A stretch of DNA of 7,703 nt from a bacterium (GTDB lineage: Bacteria; Ratteibacteria; UBA8468; B48-G9; JAFGKM01), in contig JAGHCG010000133.1 in the NCBI GenBank assembly GCA_021160565.1, positions 1 to 7,703 of the forward strand, written 5' to 3'. The notes under the pieces were generated by a model. The model had not been told where the DNA came from, made no database searches, and was given only the letters and a program-made list of their open reading frames with translations. Below are positions 1-7,703 of the stretch, one piece after another. The stretch's first letter is position 1, and every line of letters begins with the position of its first letter. Position numbers and translations under genes: made by a program.

Positions 1-449
1 ACAATTTCCTTTACTTTTTCTATATCTTCAATTTTCTCTCTGGGAGCAACAAGTAATTTAACTTTCTCAGCAAGTTTTTCTGCTTTATACCAGTTTGGAA
101 AATCAAAAAATGCATCAAGTCCTACAATTAAAAAAAACTCAGATTGTGGATTCCGTTCTTTCAGAAGATTAATCGTATCAAAAGTGTAAGAAGAACCTCC
201 TCTTTTAATCTCAATATCAGAAACTTCAAAAAATGGATTTGTGGAGATTGCTATTTTTAACATTTCCAGACGATGTTCTGGTTCAGCATAAATTTTTTTA
301 CTGTAAGGGTGTTTAAAAACTGGTATAAAAAGAACTCTGGAAAGTGAAAACTGCTCCCTCGCTTTTTCAGCAATTGCAAGATGACCAATATGAACAGGGT
401 CAAAAGTACCTCCAAATATTCCGATTTTTTTATTCTCTAATTTGACCAT
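1..449 (-). CDS. nadD: Nicotinate-nucleotide adenylyltransferase, 3'-truncated by the window edge
   Basis: The cytosolic enzyme transfers AMP from ATP to nicotinate mononucleotide, giving deamido-NAD in NAD synthesis. The 149 visible residues open with the family signature GGTFDPVHIGHL (residues 13-24), containing the HxGH nucleotidyltransferase motif (H20, H23). Next come EHRLEML (59-65), GGSSYTFDT (84-92) and an FLIVGLD strand (106-112), all in the order expected for NadD. Family members are usually about 190-215 residues, so roughly 40-65 C-terminal residues, including the ISSTxIR-type motif, lie beyond the left edge. The ATG at 449 is the only plausible start: an in-frame stop lies 30 bases upstream with no other start codon between. 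The gene overlaps the 3' end of proA by 20 bases and has no good Shine-Dalgarno sequence, so it is probably translated by coupling to proA. The proB-proA-nadD order is common in bacteria, which supports the call. Confidence 0.95.
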   Translation of the reverse strand, partial: MVKLENKKIGIFGGTFDPVHIGHLAIAEKAREQFSLSRVLFIPVFKHPYSKKIYAEPEHRLEMLKIAISTNPFFEVSDIEIKRGGSSYTFDTINLLKERNPQSEFFLIVGLDAFFDFPNWYKAEKLAEKVKLLVAPREKIEDIEKVKEI

Positions 450-1686
450 TTCCGTAAATGAGATATTTGTAGGTTGTCAATTCTTCAAGTCCCATAGGTC
501 CTCTTGCATGAATTTTATCAGTACTTATTCCTATTTCTGCTCCAAGTCCAAATTCTCCTCCGTCAGTAAATCTTGTGGAAGCATTATGGTAAAGGGCTGC
601 TGCATCAACTTCTCTGAAAAATTTTTCTGCTGCGTTTTTGTTTTCAGTAATTATTGCCTCTGAATGCTGTGTGCCATATTTATTTATATGGGATATCGCT
701 TCTTCAATTGAATTAACAATTTTTATTGAAATTATCAGGTCAAGATATTCTGTTGACCAGTCTTCTTCTGTGGCATCTTTACCATCAGGAATTAATTTCT
801 TTGTTCTTTCACAGACCCTCATTTCCACTCCATTTTTTCTAAATAAATCTGCCATTTTCGGTAAAAATTTTTCTGCTATTTCCTGATGTACCAGAAGGGT
901 CTCAGTGGCATTACAGGTTGCTGGTCTCTGAACTTTGGCATTCAGAACCACTTTTAAAGCAAGTTGAATATCCGCATCTTTATCAACATAGGTATGACAA
1001 ACTCCTGCATAATGTTTTATTACCGGAATATAACTGTGTTCAACCACTGTTTTTATGAGAGAAGTTCCACCTCTTGGAATTATAAGGTCAATATACTCAT
1101 AGAGAGTGAGAATAAATTTTACAGATTTTCTCCCACCTTTTGTAAGGAGATTTACAGCATCGGAAGGAATATCCGATTCCTGAAGAGATTTTTTCATAAT
1201 TTCAACTAAAATTTTATTTGAGTTTATTGCTTCTTTTCCACCTTTAAGAATTACACAGTTCCCAGATTTGATACATAAAATACTTGCTTCTATCGTAACA
1301 TCCGGTCTTGACTCATATATAATTCCAATAACACCTATGGGAGTTCTCACTCTTTCAATTTTCAATCCATTCGGTCTTACAGTACTCCATATCACTTTTC
1401 CAACAGGGTCTGGCAATTCCTTCACCTTTTTCACTGCTTTAATCATCTTATCTATTCTTTTTTCTCCCAGAGTTAATCTATCAATGAAAGCACAAGTGTA
1501 TCCCTGTTTTTCTGCTTTTTTTATATCCTTCTGATTTTCTTCAATTATCCTGTCTGTATATTCAGAAAGATTGGAGGCAAGTTTATCAAGAAAAGTATTT
1601 TTCTTTTCAGTGGAAAGATTGGAAACTGTATAAGAAGATATTTTTGTTTTTTTCACCATTTCAAGAATTTCTTCCTTCCAGTTCAT
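430..1686 (-). CDS. proA: Glutamate-5-semialdehyde dehydrogenase (gamma-glutamyl phosphate reductase)
   Basis: ProA reduces gamma-glutamyl phosphate with NADPH to glutamate-5-semialdehyde, the second step of proline synthesis; it is cytosolic and works with ProB on a labile intermediate. The 418 residues match the usual family length. Visible signatures are the VRTPIGVIGIIYESRPDVT segment (residues 113-131), the glycine/lysine stretch ILKGGKEA (146-153), GVCHTYVD (228-235), the catalytic cysteine C258 in RPATCNATETLLV, and the C-terminal GPMGLEELTTYKY block. It belongs to the aldehyde dehydrogenase superfamily. The ATG is preceded by a perfect AGGAGG at 5-base spacing that lies inside the last codons of proB, with a single base between the proB TAA and this ATG. 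The two enzymes are therefore clearly co-translated. Its 3' end overlaps nadD. Nothing in the sequence suggests damage. Confidence 0.98.
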   Translation of the reverse strand: MNWKEEILEMVKKTKISSYTVSNLSTEKKNTFLDKLASNLSEYTDRIIEENQKDIKKAEKQGYTCAFIDRLTLGEKRIDKMIKAVKKVKELPDPVGKVIWSTVRPNGLKIERVRTPIGVIGIIYESRPDVTIEASILCIKSGNCVILKGGKEAINSNKILVEIMKKSLQESDIPSDAVNLLTKGGRKSVKFILTLYEYIDLIIPRGGTSLIKTVVEHSYIPVIKHYAGVCHTYVDKDADIQLALKVVLNAKVQRPATCNATETLLVHQEIAEKFLPKMADLFRKNGVEMRVCERTKKLIPDGKDATEEDWSTEYLDLIISIKIVNSIEEAISHINKYGTQHSEAIITENKNAAEKFFREVDAAALYHNASTRFTDGGEFGLGAEIGISTDKIHARGPMGLEELTTYKYLIYGNGQIRE

Positions 1687-1687
1687 T

Positions 1688-2488
1688 TTATCCTCCTGCT
1701 GGATAAAAAATCGTCCCTATTTTTTCTCCTTTAAATGCTTTTTTAATACTCCACATTTTCTTTCCATTTATAATGAGACAGTATTTGCCTCTTTGTGTAA
1801 CAAATTTTGCTGCTTCAATTTTGCTTTTCATTCCGCCAGTGCCTTTTTTTCCAGGCTCTCCTGAATTTGCTATTTTTTCTACTTTTTCTATATTTTTCAC
1901 TTCATGAATTATATTGTTTTTCACTTTCTTCTTCGGGTCATGTCTGTACAATCCATCGACATCGGTCACAATGAGTAAAAGGTCAGCATTAACAAGGTCT
2001 GTAACAAAAGCAGCAAGAATATCATTATCTCCAAATTTTATTTCCTCTACTGCAACACTATCGTTTTCATTTATAATGGGAATAACTCCAAATTTGAGAA
2101 GAGTGAGAAGTGTTTCTTTTGCTGTTTTCTTTCTTTCAGGAATAACAAAAATGTCCCTTGTGAGTAAAATCTGTCCTACATTTAATCCTTCTTCTTTAAA
2201 CAATCTTTCATAAACTCTCATTAACCTACTCTGTCCAACACTTGCAGCAGCCTGTAATTTGTTAATCTGAGAAGGTCTTCGTTTCCATCCCAGAACTTGC
2301 ATACCCGCTGCTATTGCTCCTGAAGTTACAATTATTACCTCTTTCTTCTTCTCCTCTATGAGATAACATACCTGCTCCACAATATGCTCAATAATTGAAG
2401 TATCAAGACGATTATTTTCAAGAGTTAAAACCCTTGTTCCGATTTTTATCACTATTCTTTTAAACTCGGAAAATAAATTTTCACGCAT
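1688..2488 (-). CDS. proB: Glutamate 5-kinase, short form without PUA domain
   Basis: ProB phosphorylates the gamma-carboxyl of glutamate with ATP, the committed and usually proline-inhibited step of proline synthesis. From the ATG at 2488 it has 266 residues and spans one amino acid kinase domain. The domain shows RIVIKIGTRVLT with K15, the VTSGAIAAGM loop (residues 54-63), the substrate-binding IINENDSVAVEE (138-149), FGDNDILAA (152-160), the ATP-site TDVDGLYRHDP (175-185) and GTGGMKSK (216-223). The chain ends just after the kinase fold, so it lacks the C-terminal PUA domain that makes E. coli-type ProB about 367 residues; PUA-less forms are known. A TTG six bases upstream (2494) is an alternative start. 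GGGAG lies 4 bases from the TTG and 10 from the ATG, so the choice is not settled. With the ATG, the start overlaps the tyrA stop by 8 bases. Confidence 0.96.
   Translation of the reverse strand: MRENLFSEFKRIVIKIGTRVLTLENNRLDTSIIEHIVEQVCYLIEEKKKEVIIVTSGAIAAGMQVLGWKRRPSQINKLQAAASVGQSRLMRVYERLFKEEGLNVGQILLTRDIFVIPERKKTAKETLLTLLKFGVIPIINENDSVAVEEIKFGDNDILAAFVTDLVNADLLLIVTDVDGLYRHDPKKKVKNNIIHEVKNIEKVEKIANSGEPGKKGTGGMKSKIEAAKFVTQRGKYCLIINGKKMWSIKKAFKGEKIGTIFYPAGG
1692..1697 (-). promoter_or_regulatory. Ribosome binding site of proA inside the proB 3' end
   Basis: The minus strand reads AGGAGG here, with 5 bases to the proA ATG. It overlaps the two final glycine codons of proB and the proB stop follows immediately. 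This fixes the proA start and couples the two genes. Confidence 0.85.
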
Positions 2489-3341
2489 TTTCAATATTCT
2501 CCCTTACTTCCTTTATTTTTTTTAACTTTTTCAGAAACTCATCAATTCTGTCTTTTTCAAGCAAATTTTTCATTTTTTTAAGTGTTTTTTCAAACTCACA
2601 AATCCAGAAAACCAAAACTTCTTTATTTGAAAAAAATATATCTGTCCACATATCAGGATTACTTTTTCCAATTCTTGTTGTATCAAAAAATCCAGTGCCA
2701 AAATATTTCATCATCTCCTTTTTGTTTTTCTGAGAAATAAATGTTTCTATCAGAGAAAAAACAAGAAAATGCGGAAGATGACTTGTAAAACCGAGTATTC
2801 TGTCATGAACATCCGGTTTTAAAAAATACACATTTGCTCCAAGAGATTTCCAGAAAAACTCCACTTTTTTAATGCAACTTTTATCAGAATTTTCAGTAGG
2901 TGTAATAACTACTGTTTTGTTTTTAAATAATCCTTCTTCCACAGCATCAATTCCACTTTTTTCTGAACCTGCTATGGGATGAGAACCAATAAATTTTGAA
3001 TTTTTACCCAGAATTTTTTCTGCTTTCTTTACGATTTCCTCCTTCACACTTGCAACATCTGTCATTAAAAGAGATGGGTTTATCTTTTTTACTACTAAAA
3101 AATAATTTTCAATCACTTTTATTGGAGTGGAAATTATGAGAAAATCAACAGAAGAAACCATTTTTTCAAAACTTAAAAAATATCTATCAATAATTCCTCT
3201 CTTTCTGGCTTTCTTCATTGTGGAAATTTTTCTGCTGAACCCATATACATATTTACTAATCTTTCTTTTTTTAAGTTCAAGTGCTATTGAACCACCTATA
3301 AGTCCAAGCCCCACTATTCCAATTCTATTAAATTTCTTCAT
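2481..3341 (-). CDS. tyrA: Prephenate dehydrogenase (tyrosine biosynthesis)
   Basis: TyrA oxidatively decarboxylates prephenate to 4-hydroxyphenylpyruvate with NAD(P)+, the tyrosine branch of aromatic amino acid synthesis; some homologues use arogenate, which I cannot distinguish here. The 286 residues show an N-terminal Rossmann fold with GLGLIGGS (residues 11-18), then TDVASVK (94-100) and GSHPIAGSEKSG (119-130), whose H121 is the predicted catalytic histidine. The helical domain carries HDRILGFTSHLPHF (179-192) and TTRIGKSNPDMW (221-232), with R223 a likely substrate-side arginine. The chain stops after the dehydrogenase region in a lysine/glutamate-rich helix. There is no chorismate mutase fusion and no C-terminal ACT domain, so feedback control by tyrosine through ACT is not expected. 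The ATG follows GGAG at 8-base spacing. It is the first gene of the tyrA-proB-proA-nadD run and overlaps proB. Confidence 0.95.
   Translation of the reverse strand: MKKFNRIGIVGLGLIGGSIALELKKRKISKYVYGFSRKISTMKKARKRGIIDRYFLSFEKMVSSVDFLIISTPIKVIENYFLVVKKINPSLLMTDVASVKEEIVKKAEKILGKNSKFIGSHPIAGSEKSGIDAVEEGLFKNKTVVITPTENSDKSCIKKVEFFWKSLGANVYFLKPDVHDRILGFTSHLPHFLVFSLIETFISQKNKKEMMKYFGTGFFDTTRIGKSNPDMWTDIFFSNKEVLVFWICEFEKTLKKMKNLLEKDRIDEFLKKLKKIKEVRENIENA
2499..2503 (-). promoter_or_regulatory. Ribosome binding site of proB
   Basis: The minus strand reads GGGAG inside the last codons of tyrA. The spacing is 10 bases to the ATG at 2488 and 4 bases to the TTG at 2494. Neither is ideal; I prefer the ATG because TTG is the weaker codon. 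Confidence 0.5.
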
Positions 3342-3363
3342 CCTTACATCTCCAAAATTCTTA

Positions 3364-3436
3364 AAGGCTAAACCTTGGCGCTTAACTGGTCTCTTCCATG
3401 AAGTAAAGGTTTAGCCTTGAATAAAGGTTTAGCCTT
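3364..3436. repeat. Three copies of a 13-bp near-palindromic repeat in the slipin/tyrA gap
   Basis: Within a 97-bp gap, AAGGCTAAACCTT lies at 3364-3376 and its exact reverse complement AAGGTTTAGCCTT at 3406-3418 and 3424-3436. The last two sit in direct repeats of 16 identical bases (3404-3419 and 3422-3437) with an 18-bp period. The first copy can pair perfectly over 13 bp with either of the others, leaving a 29-base loop with the nearer one. In the transcript this hairpin would lie between the slipin stop and the tyrA ribosome binding site. No T-run follows on either side, so it does not look like an intrinsic terminator. It could be a REP-like element, an operator set or an RNA structure. 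Confidence 0.85.
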
Positions 3437-3438
3437 GC

Positions 3439-4194
3439 TTACTCTTCTTTTTTCTCTTTCGTTCTCTCAAAAAATCTGAAAAGTTCTATTGGTAAAGGAA
3501 AAACAAGGGTAGAATTCTTTTCTGTTGCAATTTCAGTGGCTGTCTGCAAATATCTTAACTGGATAGCAATTGGAACTTCTGAGAGAATTTTTCCTGCTTC
3601 TTTAAGTTTTTGCGCTGCCTGAAATTCTCCCTCTGCATTGATAATTTTGGCTCGTCTATCTCTTTCAACTTCTGCCTGTCTTGCCATCGCTCTTTTCATA
3701 CTATCTGGAAGTTCAACTTCTTTAATTTCAACTATACTCACCTTTATTCCCCATGGGTCTGTCTGTTCATCTATAATCTGCTGTAATCTCTGATTTATTT
3801 TTTCTCTTTCTGCAAGTATTTCGTCCAGTTCAAGTTGACCCGCCACTCCTCTTAAAGTGGTCTGAGCAATCTGCATCGTTGCCAGTTGATAATTTTCAAC
3901 TTCAACAACTGCTTTTGCTGGGTCCATAACTCTGAACCACACAACTGCATTTATCTTTATAGGAACATTATCTCTTGTCATAACTTCCTGAGGAGTTACA
4001 TCAAAAGTTAAGGTTCTCAAACTTATTTTCACCATTCTTTCAATAAGAGGAATTATAAAAAATAATCCAGGACCTCTTACACCAACAAGACGCCCTAATC
4101 TGAAAATTACTCCTCTTTCATACTCATTCACAATTTTTATTGAGTTTACCAGTATGAAAAATAAAATCACACCAAAAATTATAAGCACATTCAT
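3439..4194 (-). CDS. Slipin/stomatin-like SPFH (band 7) membrane protein
   Basis: This is a member of the SPFH/band 7 family, which forms large membrane-bound oligomers and is linked to membrane microdomains and protein quality control; its exact role is unknown. The 251 residues begin with a hydrophobic membrane anchor (about residues 2-16). The SPFH core follows: [14 protein letters not shown] (23-36), [14 protein letters not shown] (41-54), the [17 protein letters not shown] segment (60-76) and [11 protein letters not shown] (82-92). A charged helical region (about 164-200, with [19 protein letters not shown]) is a likely coiled coil. The [11 protein letters not shown] tail (228-238) matches the C-terminal motif of bacterial and archaeal slipins. 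Length and order are complete. The ATG has a GGGGGG leader at 4-base spacing. Slipins are commonly paired with an NfeD gene, but none lies on either side within this window. Confidence 0.94.
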   Translation of the reverse strand: MNVLIIFGVILFFILVNSIKIVNEYERGVIFRLGRLVGVRGPGLFFIIPLIERMVKISLRTLTFDVTPQEVMTRDNVPIKINAVVWFRVMDPAKAVVEVENYQLATMQIAQTTLRGVAGQLELDEILAEREKINQRLQQIIDEQTDPWGIKVSIVEIKEVELPDSMKRAMARQAEVERDRRAKIINAEGEFQAAQKLKEAGKILSEVPIAIQLRYLQTATEIATEKNSTLVFPLPIELFRFFERTKEKKEE

Positions 4195-4198
4195 TCTT

Positions 4199-4204
4199 CC
4201 CCCC
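4199..4204 (-). promoter_or_regulatory. G-tract ribosome binding site of the slipin gene
   Basis: The minus strand reads AAGGGGGGAAGA before the ATG at 4194. A run of six G replaces a canonical AGGAGG, as also seen before the epimerase-like gene. Confidence 0.6.
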
Positions 4205-4247
4205 TTTTTAATTTAACTTTAACATATTTCACAATTTGTTGCCAACT

Positions 4248-5135
4248 TTATCTTTTCAAAAGATAATATTCTTGTTCATCCTTTTTTTCAATCCATTTTA
4301 AATATCTTTCAATGGTAAATAGAAATTTAAAATTGAATTTCCTTACAAATTTTGAAATATCAAAAAAACTCTCTCTTCTTTCAAGAAATTCTCTTTTTCT
4401 AATTTTTCCTTTAAAATTTTTAAGATATGGAATAAGAGATGAATTTTTTTTCAGAAGGAGATGGTCAGGAGCAGTTAAGTTAAAAACTTCAAATTTTTCT
4501 GTTTTTTTATCTATCACACATTTTACTGCTCTTGCAAGGTCTCTGACATCAATATAATTCCACAATTCTCCTCCTTCCCTGTATGTTTTATCATTCTTCA
4601 GTAAATTCAGACGAAAACTGTAATTTCTGGGTTCTTTCACAATAATTGCTCCTGGTCTCAAAATTATGAGGTCAAAATTAACCTTTCTGATATAAAAACC
4701 TAAGAGTTTTTCTGTAAGAGATTTACTTATTCCATAAGAATCAACAGCTTTATGGGGATGGTCTTCATCAATAGGTAAATAGTCAGGAAACACCCCACTT
4801 CCAGGTAGTCCATAAACACATACGCTTGAAAAATAAATAAATTTTTTCAGTTTTTTATTCTTATAGTATTCCAGAAGATTTAAAGTTGAAATTATATTTG
4901 TTGAATAAATCTCCTCCACCTCAGCAGGTTCTCCAATAGCAGCCATATGAATTAAAACGTCAATATCAGAAGGAAGTTTTTTAATTTCAGAAGGGTTTTT
5001 TAAATTAACCTTTACAAAATTTTTTATTTTCAAATTTCTGATATCAGTGTAAAAAATTTCATAATTTTGGGAAAGACACTCACAGAATCCTCCCTTTGCC
5101 ACTTCTCCTGCTGCTCCTGTAATAAGAACTTTCAT
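4248..5135 (-). CDS. NAD-dependent epimerase/dehydratase-like extended SDR
   Basis: This is a 295-residue extended short-chain dehydrogenase/reductase of the sugar-nucleotide epimerase/dehydratase type. Such enzymes usually use NAD(P) to oxidise, epimerise or dehydrate sugar-linked substrates in the cytosol; the substrate cannot be told here. Visible are the N-terminal nucleotide loop MKVLITGAAGEVA (residues 1-13), an acidic residue after the second strand (YTDIR, D31), DVLIHMAA (59-66), the FSSVCVYG segment (102-109), the catalytic SYGISK with Y134 and K138, LRPGAI, and YIDVRDLARAV. The third glycine of the usual GxxGxxG is replaced by A13. The start is chosen at 5135 because GAGGGGGG precedes it and the Rossmann strand begins at once. 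An upstream in-frame TTG (5189) would add 18 residues encoded across a hairpin and is unlikely. The substrate-binding C-terminal half is lysine-rich and less conserved. Confidence 0.87.
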   Translation of the reverse strand: MKVLITGAAGEVAKGGFCECLSQNYEIFYTDIRNLKIKNFVKVNLKNPSEIKKLPSDIDVLIHMAAIGEPAEVEEIYSTNIISTLNLLEYYKNKKLKKFIYFSSVCVYGLPGSGVFPDYLPIDEDHPHKAVDSYGISKSLTEKLLGFYIRKVNFDLIILRPGAIIVKEPRNYSFRLNLLKNDKTYREGGELWNYIDVRDLARAVKCVIDKKTEKFEVFNLTAPDHLLLKKNSSLIPYLKNFKGKIRKREFLERRESFFDISKFVRKFNFKFLFTIERYLKWIEKKDEQEYYLLKR

Positions 5136-5139
5136 CTTT

Positions 5140-5147
5140 CCCCCCTC
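5140..5147 (-). promoter_or_regulatory. Ribosome binding site deciding the epimerase-like start
   Basis: The minus strand reads GAGGGGGG followed by AAAG and the ATG at 5135. It supports this start over the upstream TTG at 5189. Confidence 0.7.
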
Positions 5148-5149
5148 TT

Positions 5150-5166
5150 CCGAGGCTAAGCCTCGG
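5150..5166. repeat. Perfect 7-bp inverted repeat upstream of the epimerase-like gene
   Basis: CCGAGGCTAAGCCTCGG is a perfect 7-bp stem with a 3-base loop, about 14 bases upstream of the epimerase-like ATG and just before its ribosome binding site in the transcript. No U-run follows, so it is not a typical intrinsic terminator. Its central 13 bases match the AAGGCTAAACCTT element between the slipin gene and tyrA at 10 of 13 positions, which suggests one repeat family. Confidence 0.75.
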
Positions 5167-5206
5167 GGTTTAGAAGGGTTGTGTATCAAGGGATTTCACA
5201 TTTTTT

Positions 5207-7703
<2,497 letters not shown>

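Noticed and set aside
442..1534. Several plus-strand open frames of 73-88 codons opposite proA
   Set aside because: All are antisense shadows of the intact proA; none has a recognisable domain or a leader.
3382..3399. Tiny five-codon frame (ATG to TAA) on the minus strand in the loop between the inverted repeats
   Set aside because: It has no leader and no attenuator-like run of tyrosine or proline codons, so there is no support for a leader peptide.
3364..3418. The 13-bp inverted repeat as a Rho-independent terminator after the slipin gene
   Set aside because: The 29-base loop is large and no T-run follows the stem on either strand.
4216..4245. Possible promoter for the slipin gene: TTGGCA (4240-4245), 18-base spacer, TAAAGT (4216-4221) on the minus strand
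   Set aside because: The -10 match is weak, the spacer is long, and such matches are expected by chance in AT-rich DNA; transcript start data would be needed.
5136..5189. 18-residue N-terminal extension of the epimerase-like protein from a TTG
   Set aside because: It would be encoded across the hairpin and the ribosome binding site, and the Rossmann fold begins directly at the ATG at 5135.

Overview
The window is an ordinary-looking bacterial core-metabolism region, visibly AT-rich, with every supportable gene on the minus strand and very little non-coding DNA. Lysine-, isoleucine- and phenylalanine-rich proteins, ATG starts, Shine-Dalgarno-type leaders and overlapping stop/start pairs all fit a low-GC bacterium. 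The gene set (L-aspartate oxidase, a soluble GltD/NfnB-type flavoprotein, a slipin) is compatible with an anaerobic, possibly thermophilic or uncultivated lineage. The sequence alone does not fix the taxon and I do not name one.

In transcription order (high to low coordinates): nadB, L-aspartate oxidase, entering from beyond the right edge without its N-terminus (7703-6592); a GltD-like FeS/FAD/NADPH oxidoreductase whose ATG overlaps the nadB stop (6595-5207); a 71-bp gap with a perfect 7-bp hairpin; an extended-SDR sugar-epimerase-like protein (5135-4248); a 53-bp gap; a slipin/stomatin SPFH membrane protein (4194-3439); a 97-bp gap with three copies of a 13-bp AAGGCTAAACCTT-type repeat; then a tightly packed run tyrA (3341-2481), proB (2488-1688), proA (1686-430) and nadD (449 to the left edge, C-terminus missing). 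No non-coding stretch exceeds 100 bp and I see no tRNA, rRNA, CRISPR array or transposase.

The cluster covers NAD synthesis at both ends (NadB makes iminoaspartate; NadD adenylylates nicotinate mononucleotide), proline synthesis (ProB then ProA convert glutamate to glutamate semialdehyde), tyrosine synthesis (TyrA) and glutamate or NAD(P)H redox chemistry (the GltD-like protein). Glutamate and pyridine nucleotides are the common currency. proB-proA-nadD is a widespread bacterial arrangement; tyrA in front of it and the nadB/gltD-like coupling are less usual.

I found no convincing undescribed system. The least explained signal is the small family of near-palindromic AGGCTAARCCT elements, found in two of the three intergenic gaps and nowhere in the coding sequence that I could see. 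The second is the translational coupling of nadB to an orphan GltD/NfnB-type flavoprotein.
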